A DNA stretch of 64,000 nt from Longimicrobium sp. GTDB lineage: Bacteria > Gemmatimonadota > Gemmatimonadetes > Longimicrobiales > Longimicrobiaceae. The notes below the pieces were generated by a model that made no database searches, was not told the origin of the DNA, and saw only the letters and a list, made by a program, of their open reading frames with translations. Of this stretch, positions 43,527 to 51,222 are shown one piece after another (position 1 is the stretch's first letter; every line of letters begins with the position of its first letter). The stretch is from positions 39,350 to 103,349 of the forward strand of contig DASUYB010000006.1 of NCBI GenBank assembly GCA_036377595.1. Reading direction: 5' to 3'. Both the position numbers and the translations under genes were made by a program.

Positions 43527-45497
43527 TCAGTGGCCCCCGTGCCCGCCGGCCATCGCCACCTGCGGCGCGTCACGCCGCTGCCACACCATCAGGCCGGTGT
43601 TGTTGCGGTACATCGTCAGCGCGCGGCCCGGCGGCACCACCTCGAGGTAGCCCTGCATCTCCTGGTGGAGCGCGGAGCAGAAGTTGGTGCAGTAGTACGG
43701 GTACACGCCGGCGCGGCTGGCCACGAACTTCACCGTCTTCGAATCGCCCGGGTCCATGATCACGTTCAGGTTGTGCTGCGTGAGCCCGAACCCGTGGATC
43801 TCGTCGCGCTCCTGCTCGGCGTTGGTCAGGTGGATGGTGACCGTGTCGCCCTGCTGCACCTGGATGCGCCCCGGCTCGAAGTAGGTGCGGATCGCGTAGA
43901 CCCACGCCTCCACCCGGTGATGCGCCGCGTCGCGCACCACCTTCGTGTCGCGCGGCTGCCAGACCGCGTTGCGGTCGCGGCTCTCGGCGCGCGGATAGAA
44001 CTCGATGGGGGTGAACACGCTGCGGTGCACCAGCTGCGCGAAGTGCGGCTCCGGCTCGGTGTAGCTCTCGTACAGCATCCGCATCCGGTTGCCGCGGATG
44101 TCGATCAGCTGCGAGCTCTCAGGGATCGACGGGCCCACGTCCAGGTGCCGCCCGCGCGACATCTTGTTCATCGCCACCAGGAAGTCGCCGCGCGGATGCC
44201 GCGTGTCGCCGTGCGCGGTGACCAGGTGCCCGATGTTGAACTGCACGGGGATCTTGTCGACCACGATCGTGCGCGGGTCCGTTCCCGCCGCGTACGGCGG
44301 CAGCTTCCACTTGGCCACGGCCGACTCGACGTACAGCGAGGTGTACGCGTAGCCCTTGCCGTCGAACTGCGTGTGCAGCGGCCCCAGCCCGACGGGCACT
44401 TCCATCAGGATGGTGTGATCGTAGTTGAGAACGGGGATGCCGTCCTCGCTCCCGGTGAAGTCGCGCTTCTGGATCGCCTCCTGGATCTTCGCGAAGGAGA
44501 AGACGTTCGCCGTGGGCGCCAGCTTGCCCGAGCAGATCACGTACTGGCCGCTGGGATCGACGTCCACGCCGTGCGGGTTCTTGCCGCAGGGGAGGAGGTA
44601 CATCACCCCCGGCGTCTTCGCGGGGTCGATGATCGGCACGCCGCCGACCGTCTGCGTCTGCCCCGCCTGCTGCGCCCGCTCGGCCGCGCGCCAGTTGACC
44701 ACGGCCACGTAGTCGCGGTCGCGCTGCGCCGTCGTCACCTCGAGCTTCCCGGTCGCCCGCTCGGTGTTGTAGCTGGTCCAGAAGGCGAAGTCGTTCGAGG
44801 GGCCCTTCCCGGTCGCGCCCAGGTCCCAGTTGAAGGGCGGCGTCATGATCTGCCAGCCGAGCGACATCGTCCCCGTCTTCGGATCGACCTTGATGCCGGA
44901 GATGGCGCCGTGGTACCGGGTCGCGTAGTTCTCCAGCGGCTCGTACTGGCTGCCGAGGGGAACGGAGAAGCGGGTGGCCACCAGCGCGTACTCGGTGTTG
45001 TCGGTGACCATCGAGCTCCCGTGGTTCCCCATGGTGTTGGGGATGGGGCCCAGGATCTGGTGCGTCTTCAGGTCGCGCAGGTCGATGCGGGCGATGCGGT
45101 TGTTGGCGTTGTCGTTCACGAACAGCCAGCGCCCGTCGTAGTCGCCGTTGGTCTTGCTGGCGGCGGGATGGTGCACGTCGCCCCAGGTGTAGCCGCCCAG
45201 CATGGCGCGCGTGTCCTCGTCGAAGCCGTAGCCGGTGCCCGGGTACGGCGCGAACACCGGGATGGTGGCGATGTGCCGCATGCTGGGCACGCCGGCCACG
45301 AACACCTGGCCGCTGTGGCCGCCGGAGTAGAACAGGTAGTACTCGTCCTGGTCGCCCGGCTTCACGTAGGTGGCCAGGGCGGCGCTCTGCACGTCGCCCG
45401 TGGCCATGGGCTGGGTGCCGGGCGCCTGTGGCTTGCGGTCGCAGCCGGCCATGACGGCGGCGGCCAGCGCGGCGCACGCGAGTGCGGTGCGTTTCAT
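43527..45497 (-). CDS. nosZ: Nitrous oxide reductase NosZ, clade II (Sec lipoprotein type)
   Basis: 656 residues. The N-terminus has a Sec signal with lipobox AAVMAGC and no twin-arginine, the mark of clade II. The seven-bladed propeller carries CuZ histidines (TWGDVHHPAAS, MGNHGSS, TAHGDTRHP, LVHRSVF). The C-terminal cupredoxin has the CuA motif CTNFCSALHQEM (Cys603, Cys607, His611, Met614) and EIHGFGL. It reduces N2O to N2 on the periplasmic side. The His-rich tail GGHGGH is unusual. A palindrome matching one before the cupredoxin gene lies 164 bases upstream. Confidence 0.96.
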   Translation of the reverse strand: MKRTALACAALAAAVMAGCDRKPQAPGTQPMATGDVQSAALATYVKPGDQDEYYLFYSGGHSGQVFVAGVPSMRHIATIPVFAPYPGTGYGFDEDTRAMLGGYTWGDVHHPAASKTNGDYDGRWLFVNDNANNRIARIDLRDLKTHQILGPIPNTMGNHGSSMVTDNTEYALVATRFSVPLGSQYEPLENYATRYHGAISGIKVDPKTGTMSLGWQIMTPPFNWDLGATGKGPSNDFAFWTSYNTERATGKLEVTTAQRDRDYVAVVNWRAAERAQQAGQTQTVGGVPIIDPAKTPGVMYLLPCGKNPHGVDVDPSGQYVICSGKLAPTANVFSFAKIQEAIQKRDFTGSEDGIPVLNYDHTILMEVPVGLGPLHTQFDGKGYAYTSLYVESAVAKWKLPPYAAGTDPRTIVVDKIPVQFNIGHLVTAHGDTRHPRGDFLVAMNKMSRGRHLDVGPSIPESSQLIDIRGNRMRMLYESYTEPEPHFAQLVHRSVFTPIEFYPRAESRDRNAVWQPRDTKVVRDAAHHRVEAWVYAIRTYFEPGRIQVQQGDTVTIHLTNAEQERDEIHGFGLTQHNLNVIMDPGDSKTVKFVASRAGVYPYYCTNFCSALHQEMQGYLEVVPPGRALTMYRNNTGLMVWQRRDAPQVAMAGGHGGH

Positions 45498-45660
45498 CGG
45501 AAGATCTCCCGTCGGGAGGTGGGAAGCGGCGGGTGGAGAAAGATGGGAAGCCATGGGACCCGCCGGACTGCCGCTCAATCTGGCCGCACCGACGGGCGGG
45601 GAGAGTCCGCCGCTGGCAGGGGATGGTGAGGAAGATTCTCCCCGGCGTCGTCCCCCTCGC

Positions 45661-45681
45661 GCATGGGGATCTTCCCCACGC
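45661..45681 (-). promoter_or_regulatory. GCGTGGGGA-N3-TCCCCAYGC palindrome upstream of nosZ
   Basis: Read on the minus strand: GCGTGGGGAAGATCCCCATGC, a 9-3-9 inverted repeat with one mismatch. The same motif occurs perfectly at 46432-46454 upstream of the cupredoxin gene. CCTTACGG lies just before both. Likely operator for a nos regulator; the regulator is not identified. Confidence 0.5.
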
Positions 45682-45836
45682 CGTAAGGTTCGGCGAATCC
45701 GGCGTCGCCCCACGGGAGGACACACGACGGCCCCGGCTGCGTTGCGCTGCCGGGGCCGTCGTCCGAAAACCTCGAAACGGCGGGATCACTGCATCTTCAC
45801 CGGCCCGATCCAACCGGCGGGCTCAGGCGATCCGGC

Positions 45837-46328
45837 TCAATCGGCGGTGACGTTCAGCGTGCCGGTCATCCCCAGCGCGGCGTGGGGGTCGCACTGGAAG
45901 TAGTACGAGCCCGCCTTCAATCCCACGACGTACTCCTTGGTCTGCCCGGGGAGCTGCAGCATCTCGCTGGGCGCGGGGAGGCCGTTCACGCCGGGGTTCT
46001 TCGCGGCCAGGAAGTCCACGTTGTGCACGCCCGTGGCCAGGGTGAAGCGCAGCACGTCGCCTTCCTTCGCGTTGATCACGTTCGGCTCGAAGCGGTTTCC
46101 CGTGTCGTCGGTGATCATCTTCACCTCGATCACGGTGCCGTTCGCCTCTTCCTGCTCGCCCAGCGCGGTGGGGCCGGAGCCGGTGGCGGGGGCGGGCGCG
46201 GCGGCCGGGGCCGCGGCGGGCTGCGCGGTGTCGGCGGGCGCGCCGGCGTCGCCGCCCTTTTCGCCGCCGCACGCGGCCAGCAGGGTGGCGCCGAGCGCGG
46301 CGAGGGCCATCAGGTTCCTGGGCTGCAT
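45837..46328 (-). CDS. Plastocyanin/amicyanin-like cupredoxin lipoprotein
   Basis: 163 residues. Lipobox LLAAC; an Ala/Pro-rich linker (25-50); blue-copper fold with ligands His in TGVHNVDF, then Cys, His and Met in QCDPHAALGM. It carries electrons in the periplasm. Encoded ahead of nosZ on the same strand and preceded by the same palindrome, so it probably feeds NosZ or receives copper. Single-copper T1 protein by motif. Confidence 0.9.
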   Translation of the reverse strand: MQPRNLMALAALGATLLAACGGEKGGDAGAPADTAQPAAAPAAAPAPATGSGPTALGEQEEANGTVIEVKMITDDTGNRFEPNVINAKEGDVLRFTLATGVHNVDFLAAKNPGVNGLPAPSEMLQLPGQTKEYVVGLKAGSYYFQCDPHAALGMTGTLNVTAD

Positions 46329-46431
46329 CCGTGTATCCTCGTGGAGATGGGAGATTCGTGGCGCACGTCCGTCATCGGTGGCGAATGTGGGGTCCCAACC
46401 GACCACGGTCCGCCCGGTGTTCCCCGGAATT

Positions 46432-46454
46432 CGCGTGGGGACGCTCCCCACGCG
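46432..46454 (-). promoter_or_regulatory. Perfect CGCGTGGGGA-N3-TCCCCACGCG palindrome upstream of the cupredoxin gene
   Basis: A 10-3-10 perfect inverted repeat 104 bases before the ATG, sharing GTGGGGA-N3-TCCCCA with the site before nosZ. Probably an operator for the nos genes. A terminator is less likely because no gene ends nearby. Confidence 0.55.
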
Positions 46455-46739
46455 TAGTCGTCCGCCCGTAAGGAGGATGGTCCGCGCGAGCGCTCGAATG
46501 CCGGATTTTGTGGGATACACGACGATCCGCTCCGACGTCATCCTGAGCTCGACTTTGTCCATTTGTGGCTAGGCTGCATATTCTCAGACGATGCCCCCCA
46601 CCCCAGCGTGGGGGGAGTGTCGATGCAGTCCAGCCGCTCCGAGCTCGGCGAGCAGAAGGTCGGGCGGGTTCACCCGGAGAACGCGAGCGAAATCTGACGC
46701 GTCGGGTGTTCCAATGGCGGGATGTCGCCGCTGTCTCGC

Positions 46740-46946
46740 TCAATCGAGCCGGCGGCGACATGGAGTGGGCTCCGCTCCGGCAGCGAGCATCTCTTCCACA
46801 CTGCTCTTCGAGTCTGCGACAAGATCCACGATTCTCCTACGCGCCAGACCGTGCGCAATGTCACCCCCCAACGAGCCCGACTTGCGTGCTTGGGCGAAAG
46901 GACTGTAGGGATCGGCTGAGGCTGGGCTCGGAATCTTCGTGCGCAT
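46740..46946 (-). CDS. Small protein of unknown function with an excellent start signal
   Basis: 68 residues starting MRTKIPSPASADPYSPFAQA. The ATG is preceded by GGAGGTG (46951-46957 on the complementary strand) at four bases. The sequence has a helical, positively charged middle (GDIAHGLARRRIVDLVADS) and no membrane segment. Unknown family; it could be a regulatory peptide or a decayed gene. The stretch from 46455 to 46739 between it and the cupredoxin operator holds a partial repeat end (GTCATCCTGAG at 46537) and no other gene. Confidence 0.4.
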   Translation of the reverse strand: MRTKIPSPASADPYSPFAQARKSGSLGGDIAHGLARRRIVDLVADSKSSVEEMLAAGAEPTPCRRRLD

Positions 46947-46968
46947 CGTTCACCTCCATAAAAGGAGA

Positions 46969-48105
46969 TTAGATAAACGAGGAGGCTAGCTCCGAGGTGC
47001 CGGTGACCGCCAGCTGGGCGGCGGCACGGCCGCAGAGCGCGCCGATGACGTTGCCGGTGCCGCTGTAGCCGCCGCACACCCACACGCCGGGCTCGACCTC
47101 CGCCAGCACCGGCAGCCCGTCCTCGGTGTAGCCGACGGACGCGGCCCAGCGGTGCGTGATCGGCGCGTCGATCCCCAGCGTGCCGCGGAGAAAGCCCTCG
47201 ATCATCCACTGCACCGCGTCGCCGGGCGCGGCGTCGTGCGTCCACTCCGAATCGCCCGCGCGGTCGCGGAAGCCGCCCAGGGCGATGCGGCCGTCGGGGA
47301 GCTGCTGCCACCATTCGTAGCCGTAGCGCATGTAGACGGGGCGCGGATAGCGGATCTCCGACAGCGGCGCCGTGGCCACCATCTGCAGCCGCGCGGTGCG
47401 CACGCGACCGGCGAGCGCCGGCACCAGCCGCTCCAGCCCGCCGTCCACCGCCACGATCACGCGCCCGCAGCGCACGCGTCCCACCGGCGTCCGCACCTCC
47501 CCCGCGTGGGGCTCGGCGGCGGGCGAGTGCTCGAAAAGCCGCGCGCCCGCGTCCGCCAGCCTCCGCGCGAGGGTGCGGCAGCGGAGCAGGGGATCGTACG
47601 CGCCGTCGGTGGGGATGAGGAGGCCGGTGCCCTCCGCGCCCTCGTGCCACTCCGCCGCCAGCCCATCCGCCCGCATCGCGGCGAGCTGTGCGCGGCAGTC
47701 CTCCACCTCGTCGTTCGACGCGGCGATGCGCAGCGAGCCGACGCGCCGCACCGCTTCGGGCGTCTCCGCGGCGATGCGGTCCATCTCCGCCAGCGTGGCG
47801 CGGTAGATGGCCAGCGCGCGCGCCCGCCCGTACGCCGCGACGGCGTCGTGGTAGAAGTGGTACGATCCCGCCAGCAGGAAGCCGCCGTTGCGCCCCGCCG
47901 CTCCGCCCGCGACGGTGCCCGCGTCGACCCCGACGACGCTTGCGCCCAGCCGCAGCAGCTCTCCGACGGCCGCCAGCCCCGAGCCCCCGAGCCCGATCAC
48001 GCACAAGTCGGCCGAGACGTCGCCCTCCAGGCGCGGCAAGCCCGTCCAGCCGCCGGCGTCCCAGACAGGCGTGTTTGGCGGGGCGATGTAGGTCTCGGTG
48101 ATCAC
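46969..48105 (-). CDS. FAD-dependent amino-acid-oxidase-type oxidoreductase
   Basis: About 378 residues. Dinucleotide-binding motif DLCVIGLGGSGLAAVGELLR; DAO-family features AGRNGGFLLAGSYHFY, YGYEWWQQLPDGRIALGG and the FAD end GVWVCGGYSGTGNVIGALCG. Oxidises an amine or amino acid; the substrate is unknown. GTG at 48105 is chosen; a TTG at 48156 would start inside an intergenic repeat. Confidence 0.85.
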   Translation of the reverse strand: MITETYIAPPNTPVWDAGGWTGLPRLEGDVSADLCVIGLGGSGLAAVGELLRLGASVVGVDAGTVAGGAAGRNGGFLLAGSYHFYHDAVAAYGRARALAIYRATLAEMDRIAAETPEAVRRVGSLRIAASNDEVEDCRAQLAAMRADGLAAEWHEGAEGTGLLIPTDGAYDPLLRCRTLARRLADAGARLFEHSPAAEPHAGEVRTPVGRVRCGRVIVAVDGGLERLVPALAGRVRTARLQMVATAPLSEIRYPRPVYMRYGYEWWQQLPDGRIALGGFRDRAGDSEWTHDAAPGDAVQWMIEGFLRGTLGIDAPITHRWAASVGYTEDGLPVLAEVEPGVWVCGGYSGTGNVIGALCGRAAAQLAVTGTSELASSFI

Positions 48106-48134
48106 GGAATCAGGGGTTCGCGGGGGGAGAAAGG

Positions 48135-48184
48135 GCGAATGAATTCGCTGCAACAACCACGCGAAGTCCCCCTGCGGGGACTAC
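48135..48184. repeat. GAATTC-element, variant copy with compensated stem
   Basis: GCGAATGAATTCGCTGCAAC opens the unit, then AGTCCCC-CTGC-GGGGACT forms a 7-bp stem. Other copies have AGTCGC-TGC-GCGACT here. The bases differ but the pairing is kept. Lies between two minus-strand genes. Confidence 0.75.
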
Positions 48185-48225
48185 TGGCGTCGGCTTGGGC
48201 GATGCGTCGGAGTGCGCGACGGGCC

Positions 48226-48786
48226 TCAGCTCGCGCCCAGTAGCCGGGCGATCGCGAGCGCGGCGGGGACGAGCCAGACGGCGACCGCGGTGCCGTAGAT
48301 CAGCTTCTCCGCCTGGGTCTTGCCCCACGGGCGGCGGAAGACGGAGACGAGCGGCGGCTGCGGGCCCTCCCAGCCGTCCCAGTGAATCCCCAGGCGCGGG
48401 TCCTCCGTCGGCGTGATCCCCAGCAGGCGCCGCTCGTGGTCGGCGGCGCGGGCGATGAGCCAGTTGCACTTCTGTATGTTGCGCATCTCCCAGTTCATCA
48501 GCCCCAGCGTGATGCCGGCGCCGGCCAGCGCGAGCGCCAGCACCGCCAGGTTCAGCGCGGGCTTGGCGCTTCCCGCGGCAGCGTCCTTTCCCGCCCAGAG
48601 CGCCAGCGCGCCGGAGAGGAACCCCGCCACCAGCGGCACGATGGCCAGCAGCTTGAGGCTGACATCGTCGGTCGCGCGGATGCTGGCGCAGATCTCCCTG
48701 TACACGTCCATCGATGCGTCCTTGGGCTGGACTCCGCCCGCGGGCGCGATGTGGGGCGCCTCGACGCGTGGCTTCTCCACCGACAC
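48226..48786 (-). CDS. Small inner-membrane protein of unknown function
   Basis: 186 residues starting at GTG six bases after GGAGG (48792-48796). The N-terminal 25 residues are soluble. Helices lie at about residues 43-63 (LKLLAIVPLVAGFLSGALALW), 75-97 (LNLAVLALALAGAGITLGLM) and 155-180 (AEKLIYGTAVAVWLVPAALAI). Between them is a soluble loop with NWEMRNIQKCNWLIARAADHE. No family recognised. The tandem duplication begins at the edge of its ribosome-binding site. Confidence 0.65.
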   Translation of the reverse strand: MSVEKPRVEAPHIAPAGGVQPKDASMDVYREICASIRATDDVSLKLLAIVPLVAGFLSGALALWAGKDAAAGSAKPALNLAVLALALAGAGITLGLMNWEMRNIQKCNWLIARAADHERRLLGITPTEDPRLGIHWDGWEGPQPPLVSVFRRPWGKTQAEKLIYGTAVAVWLVPAALAIARLLGAS

Positions 48787-48795
48787 GGCCGCCTC

Positions 48796-49622
48796 CGTGG
48801 ATGAGGATGTCCGTCCGCGGAACCACCATCTTCCCGAAAACTCAGGCGGAAACCGCCCGCGAGCAATGGCTGGGGACGGTAAGACGCCTGGAGATGTCAT
48901 TCCGCGCGGTGCCGCCGCACCGAACTCGATGCGGCACCAATGTTTGGCGGCGGCCGAGGAATCTCTGGCCAGCGTCCGCGCGAAAGCCCGGGCTATCGCT
49001 CGAATGCCGGCCATAGATTCCTCGGCCGCCGCACAAATGATGATGCGGACGAGAGATCCGTCGAGCGGCGGCGCTCGGAATGACAGATCTCTGCGTCGCC
49101 CCTCACGCATTCAGCACGCAGCACTCCGTCACTTCCTCAGCAGCTTGAACGCGTGCGTCCACGCGCCCGAGCGGACGCCGTGCACGATCCAGAGCATCGC
49201 GAGCGGCTCCCGTGGATGAGGATGTCCCTCCGCGGAACCATCATCTTCCCGAAAACTCAGACGGAAACCGCCCGCGAGCAATGGCCGACGTCCAAAGGCA
49301 CGAACGCGGGGGATGTCATTCCGAGCGGCGCCGCCGCACCGAACTCGATGCGGCACCAATGCCTGGCGGCGGCCGAGGAATCTCTGGTCAGTATCCGCGC
49401 GAAAGCCTCGGCTATCGCTCGAATGCCGGCCATAGATTCCTCGGCCGCCGCGCAAATGATGATGCGGACGAGAGATCCGTCGAGCGGCGGCGCTCGGAAT
49501 GACAGATCTCTGCGTCGCCCCTCACGCACTCAGCACTCCGTCACTTCCTCAGCAGCTTGAACGCGTGCGTCCACGCGCCCGAGCGGACGCCGTGCACGAT
49601 CCAGAGCATCGCGAGCGGCTCC
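48796..49622. repeat. 413-bp tandem duplication
   Basis: Unit 1 (48796-49210) and unit 2 (49211-49622) align along their length with few differences. Both begin CGTGGATGAGGATGTCC. Each contains a GTCATTCCG...GAGGAATCT repeat unit, the CATAGATTCCTCGGCCGCCG and CGGAATGACAGATCTC stretches, and at the right end the last ~27 codons of the downstream oxidoreductase gene. Differences (for example the 48885-48895 versus 49299-49312 segment) show it is not recent. Confidence 0.9.
49129..49210 (-). pseudogene. Duplicated 3' fragment of the F420H2:NADP oxidoreductase-like gene
   Basis: Encodes AMLWIVHGVRSGAWTHAFKL and the stop, identical in peptide to the end of the gene whose stop is at 49541. No start or upstream part is present; it is a by-product of the tandem duplication. 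Confidence 0.85.
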
Positions 49623-50182
49623 AGCAGGCGCGCGCCCTCGATGCCACCGATGTCGACCACCTCCCAGCCGAACTCGGTGCAGATGCCGGCCACGGCGTGG
49701 CGCGCGCCCTCGTCGTTGCCGCAGATGAACATCGTGGGTGGGCCGCAGGGGAAGTCGGGGTCCACCATCTCTCCCGCGGTGATGATGTTGAACGCCTTCA
49801 CCACCTTCGCGCCGGGAAGCTGGCGCTGCACCTGCTCGCCGGCCGAGTCGCTGAACCCCACGCTCAGCCGCGGCGCGCCCGCCGAGAAGTCCAGCGGGTT
49901 GGTGACGTCGATTACCACCTTCCCGTCCAGGTTCTCCGCGCCGGCCAAGCGCAGCGCGTTCTCCGCCCCCGTCCACGACGTGGCGAGCACCGCCAGCTCG
50001 CCGAACGCCGCCGCCTCGGCGAACGTGCCCACGGAGCCGCGCCCGTTCGTCGCTGCCACCCACTCGTCCAGCTTCCCCGAGCCGGGGTCGCGCGTGCCGA
50101 TCATCACGTCGTGGCCGCGTCCCGCGAAGCCGCGCCCCAGCGACTGCCCCACCACGCCGGTGCCCAGGATGCCGATCTTCAT
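49541..50182 (-). CDS. F420H2:NADP-oxidoreductase-like (NpdG-type) protein
   Basis: 213 residues. N-terminal Rossmann motif IGILGTGVVGQSLGRGF; NADP-binding IGTRDPGSGKLDE; middle NPLDFSAGAP; VVKAFNIITAGEM; end VVDIGGIEGARLLEPLAMLW. This matches the NADPH-dependent F420 reductase / Fno family. F420 is not assured, since many bacterial relatives use other acceptors. ATG at 50182 follows a GGGAGCT site. Its end is copied upstream in the tandem duplication. Confidence 0.85.
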   Translation of the reverse strand: MKIGILGTGVVGQSLGRGFAGRGHDVMIGTRDPGSGKLDEWVAATNGRGSVGTFAEAAAFGELAVLATSWTGAENALRLAGAENLDGKVVIDVTNPLDFSAGAPRLSVGFSDSAGEQVQRQLPGAKVVKAFNIITAGEMVDPDFPCGPPTMFICGNDEGARHAVAGICTEFGWEVVDIGGIEGARLLEPLAMLWIVHGVRSGAWTHAFKLLRK

Positions 50183-50280
50183 CGTAGCTCCCGTTCTTCC
50201 AGGGGGATGTTCCAGGGATGCGGGAAGGTGTGCCGGCGCGGAGAAGAGGCGCAAGCAGGCACCCGTGGGTAACCGGGACA

Positions 50281-50381
50281 AGTGCCCGGGCGAAGCGGTT
50301 CCCTGGGCACTGGGCACTGGGCACTGGGCACTTATGAAAGGCGGCCGGGCCAGCTCCCGGTGGAAGGGAGCCGGCCCGGCC
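50281..50381. repeat. GGGCACT heptamer array and hairpin upstream of the NpdG-type gene
   Basis: AGTGCCCGGG (50281-50290) pairs with the array TGGGCACTGGGCACTGGGCA (50304-50332). It is followed by a strong hairpin with arms GGCCGGGCCAGCTCCC (50343-50358) and GGGAGCCGGCCCGGCC (50366-50381). No T-run. Confidence 0.75.
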
Positions 50382-51167
50382 ACCCGCCGGGCAGGCCGGC
50401 AGGGATCATGAAGGTGAGCATTGTAGACTGCGTACGTGATTCCCTGCGCCCATCAACGGTCCTGCAAGCCTGCCCCGGCTCCGGGTCTGCCGCCAGCCTG
50501 TGTGATCCCCATCAAGAACCGAACGGGCGATTGTGGGCCGGGCGGGCCACGGGGCGGCGGGCTGAGGCCTGCGTACCTGTGACGGGCGACGATGTTCGGC
50601 GCATTAAAGGGCCGAACCCGTGGGCCCGCTCCCGGCAACGATCATCTGTGCTGCTGGTCCTGCGAACTGCTGGCGGCGGTGCGTGGAACGTCCTGCGGGA
50701 TGAATCCGGACGAACTGGAGATGGCTGATCTGCGACGCAAGACTGTTGCAGTTACTGTGCCGTGTCCTCGAAAACGACCCGAATTGTGCGAAGATGGTGC
50801 CGTTGCGGCACTTACCTCATCTCGCGCGCCCGCCCATTTCCGGCATGCCATGGGGCGCGGCTGTCCAAGTTGCGACAGGGAAGCCTCACGTCGATGTCCC
50901 ACCCACGGGCACATCGGCACGGAGTGGACGTGTCGCGGATGCCACGCGGTGCGTGCGCGTCCTGCCGCCAGAGGAGTGGAGTGGTGGGGGATCGGGCGCA
51001 AGGAAGTCGCTCCCGGCGGGGGCCGGGGAGCGATTCCGCGCGGCGCGTCCGCGCCGCCGGCCACCTCTCCCGCACCACCCGCGTCAGCTTCACGTCATCG
51101 TCTGGATCATTAGACGGCACCACTCCGAAAAATTCCTTATTGCCTCCCGCCGCCTGCCGCCAGGCGG
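50382..51167. other. Gene-poor stretch
   Basis: About 780 bases with no convincing gene. Reading frames here are short or read antisense to nothing. One plus-strand frame (50592-51113) has CPSC...CRGC pairs but odd codon use and no start signal. The last 50 bases (51076-51122) carry a decayed copy of the transaldolase gene end. Confidence 0.5.
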
Positions 51168-51203
51168 AAAAAAACGACGAGCCCGCCTGCGGCGGGCTCG
51201 TCG
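51168..51203 (-). terminator. Rho-independent terminator of the pentose-phosphate operon
   Basis: On the minus strand: perfect stem CGACGAGCCCGCC / GGCGGGCTCGTCG with a 3-base loop, followed by seven T (plus-strand A-run 51168-51174). It lies 20 bases after the transaldolase stop. Confidence 0.92.
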
Positions 51204-51222
51204 GTGCGGGCCGGCGGCCGGC

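Noticed and set aside
46329..46560. FNR/DNR-type TTGAT-N4-ATCAA box upstream of the nos genes
   Set aside because: None found by eye; the GTGGGGA-N3-TCCCCA palindrome is the only repeated signal.
49257..49529. 90-codon frames inside the tandem duplication
   Set aside because: They arise from the repeat units themselves, occur in both copies with different ends, and show no start signals.
50592..51113. Frame with CPSC...CRGC pairs resembling a zinc ribbon
   Set aside because: No ribosome-binding site, irregular codon use, ends inside a decayed repeat of the transaldolase gene. Judged chance.
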